64,000 nt of DNA from Sva-07 sp963728195 (GCA_963728195.1 CAVSIX010000009.1:62001-126000); one strand, 5' to 3'; shown: positions 17,629 through 25,650, numbered from the stretch's first letter. The notes: a model not told the origin generated them from the sequence alone. Translations and numbers: made by a program.

Positions 17629-17683
17629 CCCGAAAAATGCCGCTCCTGTCGCGCTCAGCGCGACGATCGGGGCATTTTTCGGG
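17629..17683. repeat. 55-nt hairpin element, copy 1 (probable bidirectional terminator)
   Basis: Outer arms at 17629-17641 and 17671-17683 (CCCGAAAAATGCC and its complement) are perfect. A second perfect stem GTCGCGC/GCGCGAC is nested at 17648-17664. The stretch of A on one arm and T on the other would give a T tract in either direction. A second copy in the opposite orientation is at 44422-44475. The rest of 17601-17783 has no recognisable gene. Confidence 0.75.
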
Positions 17684-17783
17684 ATGGGTCCGGGGCGGGG
17701 GGAGGCGGGGGCGGGCGGGGAACGTCTGGGAAACTGGGCGTGAGAGGGTTGAACGTCGGTCGGCGACGGGCGAGGCTGTCGCG

Positions 17784-18467
17784 ATGACGAAAGTGCTGGT
17801 GGTCGACGACGAGCCGACCGTGCGCGAAGTGGTCGTCGGATATCTGCGTCGCGACGGCCACGACGTCGCCGAGGCCGCCGACGGGACGTCGGCGCTCGAA
17901 CTCCTCGATGCCGACCCACCGGACCTGGTGGTGCTCGACATGATGCTGCCCGGCGTGAACGGCCTCGACGTACTCCGTCGGCTCCGCGCCACCAGCGACA
18001 TCCCCGTGATCATGTTGACCGCGCGCGCTGAGGAGTCCGACCGGGTCGCCGGCCTCGAACTGGGCGCCGACGACTATGTCGTCAAACCGTTCTCGCCTCG
18101 CGAACTCGCGGCTCGCGTGAGCGGCGTCCTGCGCCGCACGAACGGGCGCCAGGCGTCGAGGCCCGGTCCGATCGTGCACGGTCCACTCACCGTGGAACCG
18201 CTGAGCCGCCAGGTCACACTCGACGGTCGCGAGATCGAGATGACACCGAAGGAGTTCGACGTCCTCGCGTTCCTCGCAGCGTCGCCGCGCCAGGTGTTCT
18301 CGCGGGCGCAACTGCTGGAGTCGGTCTGGCAGTCGTCACCCGACTGGCAGGATCCGGCGACGGTCACCGTCCACGTGCGCCGGATCCGCAACAAGATCGA
18401 AGACGACCCCGAACGCCCGCGGTGGATCACCACGGTCTGGGGCGTCGGCTACCGGTTCGAGCCATGA
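17784..18467 (+). CDS. OmpR-family response regulator
   Basis: A 227-residue protein: receiver domain (about 1-115) with DDE acidic pocket, phospho-acceptor Asp in VVLDMMLPG, Thr in IMLTAR and Lys in VVKPF. A winged-helix DNA-binding domain follows (about 130-227) with MTPKEFDVLAFLAASPRQVF and VTVHVRRIRNKIEDD. ATGA overlap with the histidine kinase next to it defines the pair. All phosphotransfer residues are present. Target genes are unknown. The upstream in-frame extension is rejected because it runs through the hairpin element. Confidence 0.92.
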   Translation: MTKVLVVDDEPTVREVVVGYLRRDGHDVAEAADGTSALELLDADPPDLVVLDMMLPGVNGLDVLRRLRATSDIPVIMLTARAEESDRVAGLELGADDYVVKPFSPRELAARVSGVLRRTNGRQASRPGPIVHGPLTVEPLSRQVTLDGREIEMTPKEFDVLAFLAASPRQVFSRAQLLESVWQSSPDWQDPATVTVHVRRIRNKIEDDPERPRWITTVWGVGYRFEP

Positions 18468-19489
18468 CCGCCCCCGTCGAGCGACGCCTGCGCGCATTGG
18501 ACCGCATCGGCGTGCGGTTCGTCGTGGCGATGCTCGCCGTGCTCGGCGTGGCCGTGGTGATGATCGCGATCGCGGCGCAGTCGATGTTCATCAACGAGCA
18601 CGATCAGCGTCTGCTGATGTGGGTGCTCGTCCCGGCGGTCCTCGGCGCGGCGCTGGTGGCGATGCTGATGGCTCGCCCGGTCGCCCGTGATGCGTCCAAG
18701 ATCTGCGAGGCAGCGATGCGCGTCGCCGATGGCGATCTGCGCGCCCGTACCGGCGTGGTGCGCTCCGACGAGCTCGGCGAAGCGGCCGCGATGTTCGACC
18801 TGATGGTCGACCGGTTGGACTCGATCGAACGCGAGCGCGCGGTGATGCTGTCGTCGATCTCGCACGACCTGCGCACGCCGCTCGCTGCGCTGCGCGCCTC
18901 CGTCGAGGCGATCCGTGATGGCGTCGCCGCCGATCCCGATGCCTATCTGTCGGGGATGGAACGTCAGATCCGGGCGCTCGCCTCGCTCGTCGACGACCTC
19001 CAGCTCCACAGTCGCATCGTGAGCGGCACGTTCGCCGTGACGCGCACGGAGCTCGATCTCACCGAACTCGCCGACGAAGCCATGGAGACGCTGCGCCCCC
19101 TCGCCGAGAGTCGCCACATCGCACTGCTGCTCGAAGCCGACCACCGGGTCAGCGTCGAAGCCGACGGATCCCAGCTCGCCCGGGTGATCCGCAACCTGCT
19201 CGAGAACGCGATCCGCCATGCGCCCGACGAATCCGTCGTGCTCGTCCAGGTTTCCGTGAACTCGCAGTTCGCCACGCTGCGGGTGGTCGATCAGGGCAGT
19301 GGTTTCCCACCCGACTTCCGCGAGCGTGCCTTCGAGCCGTTCAGCCGTGCCGACCCGGCACGCGACGTGCGCACCGGAACCGCCGGGCTCGGGCTGTCGA
19401 TCGCCCGGGGCATCGTGACGGCCCACGGCGGCACGATCGACGTCGCCGATGGTCCGGGCGGCATCGTCGAGATCGCCCTGCCGGTCTGA
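18464..19489 (+). CDS. sensor histidine kinase
   Basis: A 341-residue kinase with two helices (about residues 17-40 and 48-68) enclosing only a short extracytoplasmic loop, so it probably senses membrane or intramembrane signals. A HAMP domain follows (ARPVARDASKICEAAMRVADGD), then the H box SSISHDLRTPLAALRASVE with the phospho-His, an N box LENAIRHA, G1 DQGSGFP, and G2 GTAGLGLSIARGIVTAHGG. It partners the response regulator before it. A convergent gene follows. Confidence 0.92.
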   Translation: MTAPVERRLRALDRIGVRFVVAMLAVLGVAVVMIAIAAQSMFINEHDQRLLMWVLVPAVLGAALVAMLMARPVARDASKICEAAMRVADGDLRARTGVVRSDELGEAAAMFDLMVDRLDSIERERAVMLSSISHDLRTPLAALRASVEAIRDGVAADPDAYLSGMERQIRALASLVDDLQLHSRIVSGTFAVTRTELDLTELADEAMETLRPLAESRHIALLLEADHRVSVEADGSQLARVIRNLLENAIRHAPDESVVLVQVSVNSQFATLRVVDQGSGFPPDFRERAFEPFSRADPARDVRTGTAGLGLSIARGIVTAHGGTIDVADGPGGIVEIALPV

Positions 19490-19503
19490 CGTCGCGCGAC
19501 GTC
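19488..19503. terminator. 16-bp perfect palindrome between convergent genes
   Basis: GACGTCGCGCGACGTC begins in the kinase stop codon and sits between two convergent genes. It could act as a bidirectional terminator or as a protein site. There is no T tract. Confidence 0.4.
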
Positions 19504-19547
19504 TGGCGTCGCACTCCGCGTGACGCGCTCGAGCGGGTGTCGTCGCG

Positions 19548-20180
19548 CTACCGCACCGAGGTGACGTCGTCACTGGGCGCCGACGTCCAGGTGGTGGCGG
19601 CATCCGCCAGCGCCTCGATGAGCGACTCGGTGTGCGGCGTGAGGCCCGGGCCTTCCCAGTCCCACCACAGCGGACTCGACCCGCGCACGCGTGGCGGCAG
19701 CTCGATCTGGACGCCGCCGTCGCGCGGCAGGTTCACCGGGTTCGCGGGGTGCAGCCCGCGAAGCGGCCGCGGGATCGTGTCGATCTCGGTGCGGATGTCG
19801 TAGGCGGGCAGCCTGCGCCGGAGTGCATCACCGACGTGCTCGGCGAAGCGCCGATTGCCGCCGCCCAACAGCAGCGAGCCGAACAGCCCGCGGCGGCCGT
19901 ATCCGTGCACGGTGATCACGATGTCGACGTGTTCGACGAACGCCGCCAGTGCGGTGGACGCCTCGGGGTCGACCTCGATCGACGGGAGATGATCGCGCAT
20001 GCCCGGCGGCTGGATGACGCTGTAGCACGATGCGTCGGCCTGTTGGGCGGCCCGGCGGGCGATCACGTCGGTCATCGCCTCGAGCGCACCGCCGTGGTAC
20101 GCCATGAATCCGATGCGCCCGCGGATCTCGCTCACCTCCTCGACCCCGGGCCGTGCGAGGAGGGCGGCGAAGGCGGACAT
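19548..20180 (-). CDS. poly-gamma-glutamate hydrolase-like protein (DUF867 type)
   Basis: A 210-residue soluble protein. RIGFMAYHGGALEAMTDVIA near residues 22-40 and IVITVHGYGRRGLFGSLLLGG near residue 90 match the His/Glu pattern of phage-type zinc poly-gamma-glutamate hydrolases. A late LPRDGGVQIELPPRVRG strand also fits the carboxypeptidase-like fold. It has no signal peptide, so it may act in the cytoplasm on poly-glutamyl or related peptides. Substrate is unknown. It diverges from orn across about 40 bp. Confidence 0.62.
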   Translation of the reverse strand: MSAFAALLARPGVEEVSEIRGRIGFMAYHGGALEAMTDVIARRAAQQADASCYSVIQPPGMRDHLPSIEVDPEASTALAAFVEHVDIVITVHGYGRRGLFGSLLLGGGNRRFAEHVGDALRRRLPAYDIRTEIDTIPRPLRGLHPANPVNLPRDGGVQIELPPRVRGSSPLWWDWEGPGLTPHTESLIEALADAATTWTSAPSDDVTSVR

Positions 20181-20207
20181 CGCCCCATGATCGCAGCATC
20201 GCGGGCC

Positions 20208-20213
20208 TAGTGT
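20208..20213 (+). promoter_or_regulatory. -10 element TAGTGT of leaderless orn
   Basis: TAGTGT is followed by 7 nt and then ATG at 20221. This picks 20221 over the in-frame GTG (20212) and ATG (20215), which overlap or directly abut the -10. Confidence 0.55.
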
Positions 20214-20220
20214 GATGTCG

Positions 20221-20802
20221 ATGTTGGTGTGGATGGACCTGGAGATGACCGGACTCGATCACACGTCCGACGTGATCGTCGAGATCGCGACGATCATCAC
20301 CGACGACGACCTGGCGATCATCGCCGAGGGCCCCGATCTCGTCATCCATCAACCCGACGAGGTGCTCGCCGAGATGGATCCGTTCGTCGTCGACATGCAC
20401 ACCAAGTCGGGCCTGCTCGAGCAGATCAAGGCGTCGCCGGTGACGCTCGAGGCGGCCGGTGCGGCGACGCTCGAGTTCATCAAGCAGCACGTCCCCGAGC
20501 CGGCAAGCGTGCCGCTGTGCGGCAACTCGATCGGCACCGACCGGCGGTTCCTCGCGGCGTACCTGCCCGACATCGAGAACCACCTCCACTACCGTTCGAT
20601 CGACGTCTCCAGCGTGAAGGAACTCGTCAAGCGGTGGTATCCCGGCATCGACGCCGACCGCCCTCGTGGGCAGGGGTCGCACCGGGCGCTCGACGACATC
20701 CGCGAGTCGATCCGGGAGATGGTGTACTACCGCGAGCACGTCTTCGTGCCGGCTGTGGCACCGGTGGAGAAGCCCGCCGGTGCAGACGAATCCGCAGAAT
20801 AG
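20221..20802 (+). CDS. orn: Oligoribonuclease
   Basis: A 193-residue DEDDh 3'-5' exoribonuclease that degrades the shortest RNA fragments, including pGpG. The catalytic acids are visible in VWMDLEMTGLD (DxE), in the GNSIGTDRRFL region, and in SHRALDDIRESI (His and Asp). The start follows the leaderless -10. Length matches actinobacterial Orn, with a short extra C-terminal tail after VFVPAV. Three hairpins follow the stop. Confidence 0.95.
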   Translation: MLVWMDLEMTGLDHTSDVIVEIATIITDDDLAIIAEGPDLVIHQPDEVLAEMDPFVVDMHTKSGLLEQIKASPVTLEAAGAATLEFIKQHVPEPASVPLCGNSIGTDRRFLAAYLPDIENHLHYRSIDVSSVKELVKRWYPGIDADRPRGQGSHRALDDIRESIREMVYYREHVFVPAVAPVEKPAGADESAE

Positions 20803-20859
20803 GGACCATCGGCCCCTGTGCGATCGATACCCATCAGGGTACCGTGGACGTCGAGAGAC

Positions 20860-20890
20860 GGAGGTCGGGTTCTCCAATCCCCGTACCTCC
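20860..20890 (+). terminator. hairpin in the orn-qor spacer
   Basis: Arms GGAGGTCGGG (20860-20869) and CCCGTACCTCC (20880-20890) pair with one bulged base. A smaller stem TACCC/GGGTA lies at 20828-20841. No T tract is present, so termination is possible but not proven. Confidence 0.4.
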
Positions 20891-20893
20891 CAC

Positions 20894-20925
20894 CATCTGC
20901 CGGAACCGATAGGTTCCGGCAGATG
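20894..20925 (+). promoter_or_regulatory. perfect 14-bp hairpin covering the start codon of the quinone oxidoreductase
   Basis: CATCTGCCGGAACC at 20894-20907, loop GATA, and its exact complement at 20912-20925, whose last three bases are the ATG of the next gene. In RNA this would bury the start codon. In DNA it is a palindromic operator-like site. No ribosome binding site is visible outside it. Confidence 0.65.
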
Positions 20926-21897
20926 CGCGCAGTGGTCCTTCGCTCCCATGGTGGCCCCGAGGTCTTGACGATCGAGGAGGTCGACGACCCGACGCCGGGC
21001 CGCGACGACATCGTCGTCGACGTCGAGCACACCGCGATCAACCGTGCCGACATCCTGCAGCGGATGGGCATGTATCCCGACCCCCGCCGCCGGAGCACCG
21101 AGATCCCCGGACTCGAGTATGCCGGGGTGGTCGCGGCGGTCGGCGCCGACGTGACGGGGTGGTCGGTCGGCGACCGGGCGATGGGCATCGAGGCCGGAGG
21201 CTGCTACGCCGGCAAGGTCGTCACCCATGCCCGCCAGGCGCTCCCGGTGCCCGGCGCCATCGCATCCGCGGACGCCGCGGCGGTTCCCGAGGTGTTCCTG
21301 ACCGCATGGGATGCCCTGGTCGTCCAGGGCGGGCTGACCAGTGGCCGGTGGGCGCTCGTCCACGCCGGGGCATCCGGCGTCGGGACCGCCGGCATCCAGA
21401 TCGCCAAGGCGATCGGTGCGCGCATCGCCGTCACGTGTTCGGCCGGCAAGATCGACGCCTGCCGCCAGTTGGGCGCCGACGTCGTACTGGAACGCAGCCC
21501 GGCCGACTGGCTCACAGCGCTGTCCGAACAAGTGCCCGGCGGTGTCGATGTCGTGCTCGACGTGATCGGTGGCGACGAGACGGAGCGCAACCTGAAGGCG
21601 GTCCGAACGGACGGCACGATCGTGCAGGTCGGGCTGATGGGCGGCGCCCAGGCGTCGGTGAACGTCGGGTTGATCCTGTCGAAACGGATCACGTGGATCG
21701 GTACGACGTTGCGTGCCCGGCCGGTCGAACGCAAGCTGTCGCTCAGCCAGCGCTTCATCGACGAGGTCCTGCCGCTGTTCGACAGCGGCGCCTTGCGCCC
21801 GGTGGTCGATTCTCGCTTCGCCTTCGACGACATCGCCGACGCCCATCGCCACATGGAGGCGAATGCGAACGTCGGCAAGATCCTGGTCGATCTCTGA
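20923..21897 (+). CDS. NAD(P)H:quinone oxidoreductase, zinc-independent MDR family (PIG3-like)
   Basis: A 324-residue protein of the medium-chain dehydrogenase/reductase superfamily. The N-terminal GroES-like domain starts MRAVVLRSHGGPEVL. The nucleotide-binding Rossmann motif is HAGASGVGTAGIQIAKAIGAR near residue 146. The zinc ligands of alcohol dehydrogenases are missing, as in quinone oxidoreductases. ITWIGTTLRARP and the C-terminal FDDIADAHRHME match the PIG3 group. It probably reduces quinones or related carbonyls with NADPH. The start codon lies in a strong hairpin. Confidence 0.85.
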   Translation: MRAVVLRSHGGPEVLTIEEVDDPTPGRDDIVVDVEHTAINRADILQRMGMYPDPRRRSTEIPGLEYAGVVAAVGADVTGWSVGDRAMGIEAGGCYAGKVVTHARQALPVPGAIASADAAAVPEVFLTAWDALVVQGGLTSGRWALVHAGASGVGTAGIQIAKAIGARIAVTCSAGKIDACRQLGADVVLERSPADWLTALSEQVPGGVDVVLDVIGGDETERNLKAVRTDGTIVQVGLMGGAQASVNVGLILSKRITWIGTTLRARPVERKLSLSQRFIDEVLPLFDSGALRPVVDSRFAFDDIADAHRHMEANANVGKILVDL

Positions 21898-21937
21898 CGG
21901 GTCAGGACCGTCGAGGGATCGCTGACGTCGCAGTGCG

Positions 21938-22996
21938 TCAGTCCGCGCGCGCGGCGACCGATCGCTGCTTCCAGGTGACGTCGCGTCGCAACACCATCAC
22001 CACGAGGCTGCGCACGAAGATCACGGCGAACACCGCCACTGCCAGCGGATACAGCAGCGCCGTCATCGGGTGCATCGAGCCCGCCCGGCGGCCCAGCACC
22101 CAGAATTGCACGGCGCTCAGCGGGTACACCAGCGGCTCGGCGAGCCACCCGCCGGCGAGCGACCACACCCACAGCGCTACGGCGAGCGCCAGCCACCACG
22201 ACGTGAACCGTGCGCCGGTGGCGATCGTGCGGGTCCAGCCCTGCACCAGCTGGCCCAGACCATCCGGATACATGCGGTACGCGGTGTCCGGTCGGCCGGT
22301 GTACAGCTCTGAACGGCCGACGAGACGAGCCAGCCCGATGTCCTCGGTGTGCATCGTGCGCACGGCGCGATGGCCTCCGACGCCGTCGTAGACCGACCGC
22401 GCGATCGCCAGTACCGGCCCGAATGCCACGTCGGAGCCCAGCTGCGGTCCGGCGATCGTGAACCCGCCGGTGCCCATCAACGACGTGACGTTGGCCAGCA
22501 GGCTCGCCTGCTCGACCCAGCGCCCGGTGCGGTGCCACGGCTGCACGGACACGACCGCATCGGGAGCGTCCGACCAGGCCGCGGCCACTCGGTCGAGCAG
22601 ATCGGGCGCCGGACGCACGTCGGCGTCGACGAACAGCAGCAGTGGTGCGGTCGTCGATGCCGCTGCGTGCCAGCAGGCATGGGGCTTGCCGAGCCAACCG
22701 TCGGGGAGCGCCGGGGGAACGAGCACACGGGCACCCAGTTCCGCTGCGACGACGCCGGTGCCGTCACCGGAGTGGTCGTCGACCACCACGAGTTCGTCGC
22801 CGGTACGGAGCTGGGCGACGAGCACCGGGATCAGGTGGGGAAGCGCACCCGCCTCGTCACGCGCCGGGACCACGATCGACATCGGTGGGCGCTCCTGCGG
22901 TCCTGCGTTCGCATCGCGGCGCGACGGCAGCGGCCGCAGCCGCCACAGCAGCAACCAGCCGAGGGCCCAGCCGACGGCGAACAGCGCAAGATCCAC
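21938..22996 (-). CDS. membrane-associated family 2 glycosyltransferase
   Basis: A 352-residue GT-A protein starting with a GTG and a hydrophobic anchor (LALFAVGWALGWLLLW). The GT2 domain has MSIVVPARDEAGALPHLIP, LVVVDDHSGDGT, a DxD motif in LLLFVDADVRPAP and an acceptor-side TEDIGLARLV. The C-terminus has three or four helices. It resembles CrtQ-like enzymes of carotenoid or glycolipid synthesis, but no such genes are near. An alternative GTG lies at 23053. Substrate is unknown. Confidence 0.8.
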   Translation of the reverse strand: MDLALFAVGWALGWLLLWRLRPLPSRRDANAGPQERPPMSIVVPARDEAGALPHLIPVLVAQLRTGDELVVVDDHSGDGTGVVAAELGARVLVPPALPDGWLGKPHACWHAAASTTAPLLLFVDADVRPAPDLLDRVAAAWSDAPDAVVSVQPWHRTGRWVEQASLLANVTSLMGTGGFTIAGPQLGSDVAFGPVLAIARSVYDGVGGHRAVRTMHTEDIGLARLVGRSELYTGRPDTAYRMYPDGLGQLVQGWTRTIATGARFTSWWLALAVALWVWSLAGGWLAEPLVYPLSAVQFWVLGRRAGSMHPMTALLYPLAVAVFAVIFVRSLVVMVLRRDVTWKQRSVAARAD

Positions 22997-23069
22997 GGTG
23001 CCACTCTTGCCGCAAGACGCAGGCAGGCCAATGACCGCGCACAGATTTCGCACCCCTCGGGAAACTTCC

Positions 23070-23099
23070 TTGACCCGCGCACCCGAGACGTGGTTGTGT
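23070..23099 (+). promoter_or_regulatory. possible promoter of the 78-residue protein gene
   Basis: TTGACC (23070-23075) is followed after 18 nt by TTGTGT (23094-23099). The -35 is good and the -10 is weak. It lies about 50 nt before the ATG at 23150. Confidence 0.3.
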
Positions 23100-23149
23100 T
23101 GTCATCCGAATCACGCGCTACGGCGCCCCACGACGAGACGAGAGGAACC

Positions 23150-23386
23150 ATGATGAGCATCACGCCCACCGCCATCATCCGCTCGGCTTCGCCGCGCCCG
23201 TACGCCGGCCTCGACGGGGCACTGCTCTCGGTCCCGGCCCGCTCGGGCGACGCATTCCAGGTCTCGCCGACCGGCGGCAACTGGGTGTGTGGTGGCGACA
23301 TGTCGACCGAGCACAACCCGGTCACCACCCACACCTTCGGCTCCAAGCGGCTCGACCCCGGCTCCCTCGCAGGAGTTCTGACGTAA
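23150..23386 (+). CDS. small protein of unknown function (78 aa)
   Basis: I do not recognise this protein. ATG at 23150 (a second ATG follows directly) is preceded by GAGAGGAAC, a good ribosome site. The stop is followed within 25 nt by a strong terminator. These flanks make it a real single-gene transcript. The product is soluble, Ser/Pro/Gly-rich and has one Cys in GGNWVCGGDMSTEHNP. It has no membrane segment or signal peptide. The next gene is a WhiB protein with its own ribosome site. Confidence 0.68.
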   Translation: MMSITPTAIIRSASPRPYAGLDGALLSVPARSGDAFQVSPTGGNWVCGGDMSTEHNPVTTHTFGSKRLDPGSLAGVLT

Positions 23387-23409
23387 CACCGACGTCAGAT
23401 CACCTCTCA

Positions 23410-23450
23410 CGAGGCCGCCGGGTTCCGACCCGGCGGCCTCGTTCGTTTTT
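23410..23450 (+). terminator. rho-independent terminator
   Basis: Stem arms 23410-23423 and 23428-23441 (CGAGGCCGCCGGGT and complement, loop TCCG), followed by TTCGTTTTT. This is the clearest intrinsic terminator in the window and ends the small gene at 23150. Confidence 0.9.
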
Positions 23451-23527
23451 CCGGCCCCATCCACCCATCCAGCCATCCACCCACCCAGTTCCACCACTCA
23501 CCCCGAGCATCAGCGAAAGGCACACCG

Positions 23528-24019
23528 ATGACCCTGACCGACACCTCGAGCCGCAACCGCACCCGGCCCATCTCGAACGGCGCCCGAACCATCACCCGCT
23601 TGCACTCCACCGAACAGGACCCCGACATGTACGACTCCACGCTCAGCGAACTGCGCAGCTCGACGCTGCTCGAACCTCGAGAACCCGACAGTCCGAGACC
23701 GCCCGGCGGCGACACGGTCCGACGACCGGTCGCTCGCTGCGCGGACGGCCACGGCACGCTCAGTGCGTTGTTCTTCTCCGACAACGTGATCGACATCGCC
23801 AGGGCGAAGGCGATGTGCGGCCTGTGCCCGCTGCAGGCCGAGTGCCTCGCCGGCGCGCTCGAACGTGAGGAGCCGTGGGGCGTGTGGGGCGGCGAGCTGC
23901 TCTCCGGCGGCCGCATCATCGCCAACAAGCGTCCGTGCGGGCGTCCGCCCAAGCACCCTCGCCCGGAGATGGTGATCGACGAACTCGGCCCGGTCCAGGT
24001 CCCCGTCGCCGTCGCCTGA
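23528..24019 (+). CDS. WhiB-family iron-sulfur transcription factor
   Basis: A 163-residue Wbl protein. Four cysteines that would hold a 4Fe-4S cluster are in ARCADG, AMCGLCPLQAEC, giving the C-xn-C-x2-C-x5-C pattern. They are followed by the invariant turn GVWGGELL and a basic tail NKRPCGRPPKHPRP that contacts DNA. The first 65 residues are a long polar extension; an internal ATG at 23627 would give a more usual size. GAAAGG precedes the chosen ATG. WhiB proteins bind the primary sigma factor and respond to redox or NO. The target is unknown. Confidence 0.9.
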   Translation: MTLTDTSSRNRTRPISNGARTITRLHSTEQDPDMYDSTLSELRSSTLLEPREPDSPRPPGGDTVRRPVARCADGHGTLSALFFSDNVIDIARAKAMCGLCPLQAECLAGALEREEPWGVWGGELLSGGRIIANKRPCGRPPKHPRPEMVIDELGPVQVPVAVA

Positions 24020-24031
24020 GGCCAACCCATC

Positions 24032-24087
24032 TCCGTTTGCGTGGCATTTCCGGTGGTCCACCCCACCGGGAATGTCACGCAAACGGA
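24032..24087. repeat. large imperfect inverted repeat after whiB
   Basis: Two 25-nt arms (24032-24056 and 24063-24087) match at 23 of 25 positions with a 6-nt loop. The arm ends contain CGTTTGCG and CCGGTGG. There is no T tract, so this may be a terminator acting through stem stability, or a dispersed repeat. It resembles the hairpin at 36142-36197. Confidence 0.7.
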
Positions 24088-24155
24088 TGGTCGCAGGGCT
24101 GGTGAACGAACGCGAACAACGCCCCGGGCGAATCGGCGGGCGCAAGTGGTGTCAG

Positions 24156-24161
24156 TAGCCT
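24156..24161 (+). promoter_or_regulatory. -10 element TAGCCT of the leaderless TlpA-like gene
   Basis: TAGCCT is followed by 7 nt and then GTG at 24169. A GGAGG is present but only 1-2 nt before the GTG, so it cannot serve as a normal ribosome site. Confidence 0.5.
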
Positions 24162-24168
24162 CGGAGGC

Positions 24169-24768
24169 GTGCAGATCCGTCCTCGGCTCCTCGTCGGTTC
24201 GCTGCTCGCTGCCGTGGCGGTGATCGGTGTCTTCCTGTGGACCCAACGATCCGACGGCGACACGGCCAACACCGACGTCGATGCGACGCTGCAAGACCCC
24301 CAGGCGGTGGTGACGTACCCCGACGACGGCCTCGGCAACGACGACGTGCAGGGCGAACCGTTCCCCGACGTCGTGCTGGCGGACCGCAACGGCGACGAGG
24401 TCACCACGTCCGATCTCCTGGGCGAGCCGCTCGTCGTCAACCTGTGGTACTCGACGTGTGCGCCGTGCGCGAAGGAGCTTCCGCACTTCGCCGAGGTCGA
24501 CGCCGAAACCGACGACGTCCGGTTCGTCGGCGTCAACATGCTCGACTCGGTCGAGGTGATGGAACGCTTCGCCGGCGATCGCGGCGTGGAGTACGACCTG
24601 TTGCGCGACGAGTTCGCGGAACTCGCCGACGCCATCGGTGCCACGGCGATGCCGATCACGTTGTTCGTCACCTCCGACGGCACGATCGTCGAGCAGACCG
24701 GACCGCTCGACGCCGACGAGCTGCGCGCTGCCGTTGCCGGCCTGCTCGCCGCCGAGGGCGCCGCATGA
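24169..24768 (+). CDS. TlpA-like membrane-anchored thiol-disulfide oxidoreductase
   Basis: A 199-residue protein with one N-terminal membrane anchor (LLVGSLLAAVAVIGVFLW). An extracytoplasmic thioredoxin fold follows, with the active site STCAPCAKELP near residue 100 and the cis-Pro in AMPITLFV. It probably reduces disulfides or apocytochrome c heme sites. The neighbour CcdA, overlapping by 4 bp, would supply electrons from the cytoplasm. Together they fit cytochrome c maturation for the caa3 oxidase, though other ccm genes are not in the window. Confidence 0.85.
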   Translation: MQIRPRLLVGSLLAAVAVIGVFLWTQRSDGDTANTDVDATLQDPQAVVTYPDDGLGNDDVQGEPFPDVVLADRNGDEVTTSDLLGEPLVVNLWYSTCAPCAKELPHFAEVDAETDDVRFVGVNMLDSVEVMERFAGDRGVEYDLLRDEFAELADAIGATAMPITLFVTSDGTIVEQTGPLDADELRAAVAGLLAAEGAA

Positions 24769-25643
24769 GCCTGTCGTTCATCCGCGGCATGGTGGCCGCA
24801 GTCAACCCGTGCGGCTTCATCCTGCTGCCGACGTACCTGATGTACTTCCTCGGTCTGCAGGGAATGATGCCCGGATCGCAGCGCGCCACGATCCGCCGGG
24901 CGGTGATCGTGAGTGCAGCGGTGTCCTCCGGGTTCCTGTCGGTGTTCCTCGTGGCGGGCGTGATCGCCTACAACTTCACCAACTGGATCAACGAGAACGC
25001 GAAGTACGCGACCGGAGCCATCGGCGTCGCCCTGCTCGTACTCGGCATCGCGATGCTGTTCGGCTACAAGCTGCCGTTCGTGACACCTCGCATCGACGCC
25101 GGCGGCGACGGTCCGAAGCAGACCGTCAGCGCCATGTTCGTCTACGGCATCGCCTACGCCGTTGCGTCGATCGGCTGCACGATCGGGCTGTTCATGGCCA
25201 CGGTGTTCAGCACGACCCGCAACGACGGCCTGGCGTCGGGTGTCGGCAACATGCTCGCGTACGGCGCCGGGATGGCCCTGCTCGTCAGTGCGCTGACCAT
25301 TGCCCTGGCGTCGGCGAACACCGGTCTGCTCAAGCTGCTGCGCGGCAGCCTGCAGTACGTCGACCGCATCGCTGCCGTCTTCGTGGTGCTGTCGGGGCTC
25401 TACCTGCTCTGGTACTTCTACTGGATCGACATCCGTGAAGAGGGCGATCCGATCACCGACTGGGCGCAGGAGCGCCAGGTGCAGGCGACCGTGTTCCTGA
25501 CCGACCACTGGCAGGTCGTCGGCCTGGTGATGGCCGCCATCGTCGGCGGTGCCATCGCCTATGCGTGGTCGCGTCCGAACCCCGCCGTCGATGCACGGTC
25601 CTCGACGCCCGTCGACGAGCCGTCGTCGACCGGCAGCGCCTGA
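24765..25643 (+). CDS. CcdA-like cytochrome c biogenesis / thiol:disulfide transporter
   Basis: A 292-residue polytopic protein of the DsbD/CcdA family. The two redox cysteines are in VNPCGFILLP near residue 16 and IGCTIGLFM near residue 138, each at the start of a three-helix repeat. It carries reducing equivalents across the membrane to the TlpA-like protein encoded just before it. The C-terminus has an extra helix (VVGLVMAAIVGGAIAYAW) and a polar tail. A hairpin separates it from a convergent gene. Confidence 0.85.
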   Translation: MSLSFIRGMVAAVNPCGFILLPTYLMYFLGLQGMMPGSQRATIRRAVIVSAAVSSGFLSVFLVAGVIAYNFTNWINENAKYATGAIGVALLVLGIAMLFGYKLPFVTPRIDAGGDGPKQTVSAMFVYGIAYAVASIGCTIGLFMATVFSTTRNDGLASGVGNMLAYGAGMALLVSALTIALASANTGLLKLLRGSLQYVDRIAAVFVVLSGLYLLWYFYWIDIREEGDPITDWAQERQVQATVFLTDHWQVVGLVMAAIVGGAIAYAWSRPNPAVDARSSTPVDEPSSTGSA

Positions 25644-25650
25644 ACGGCAT

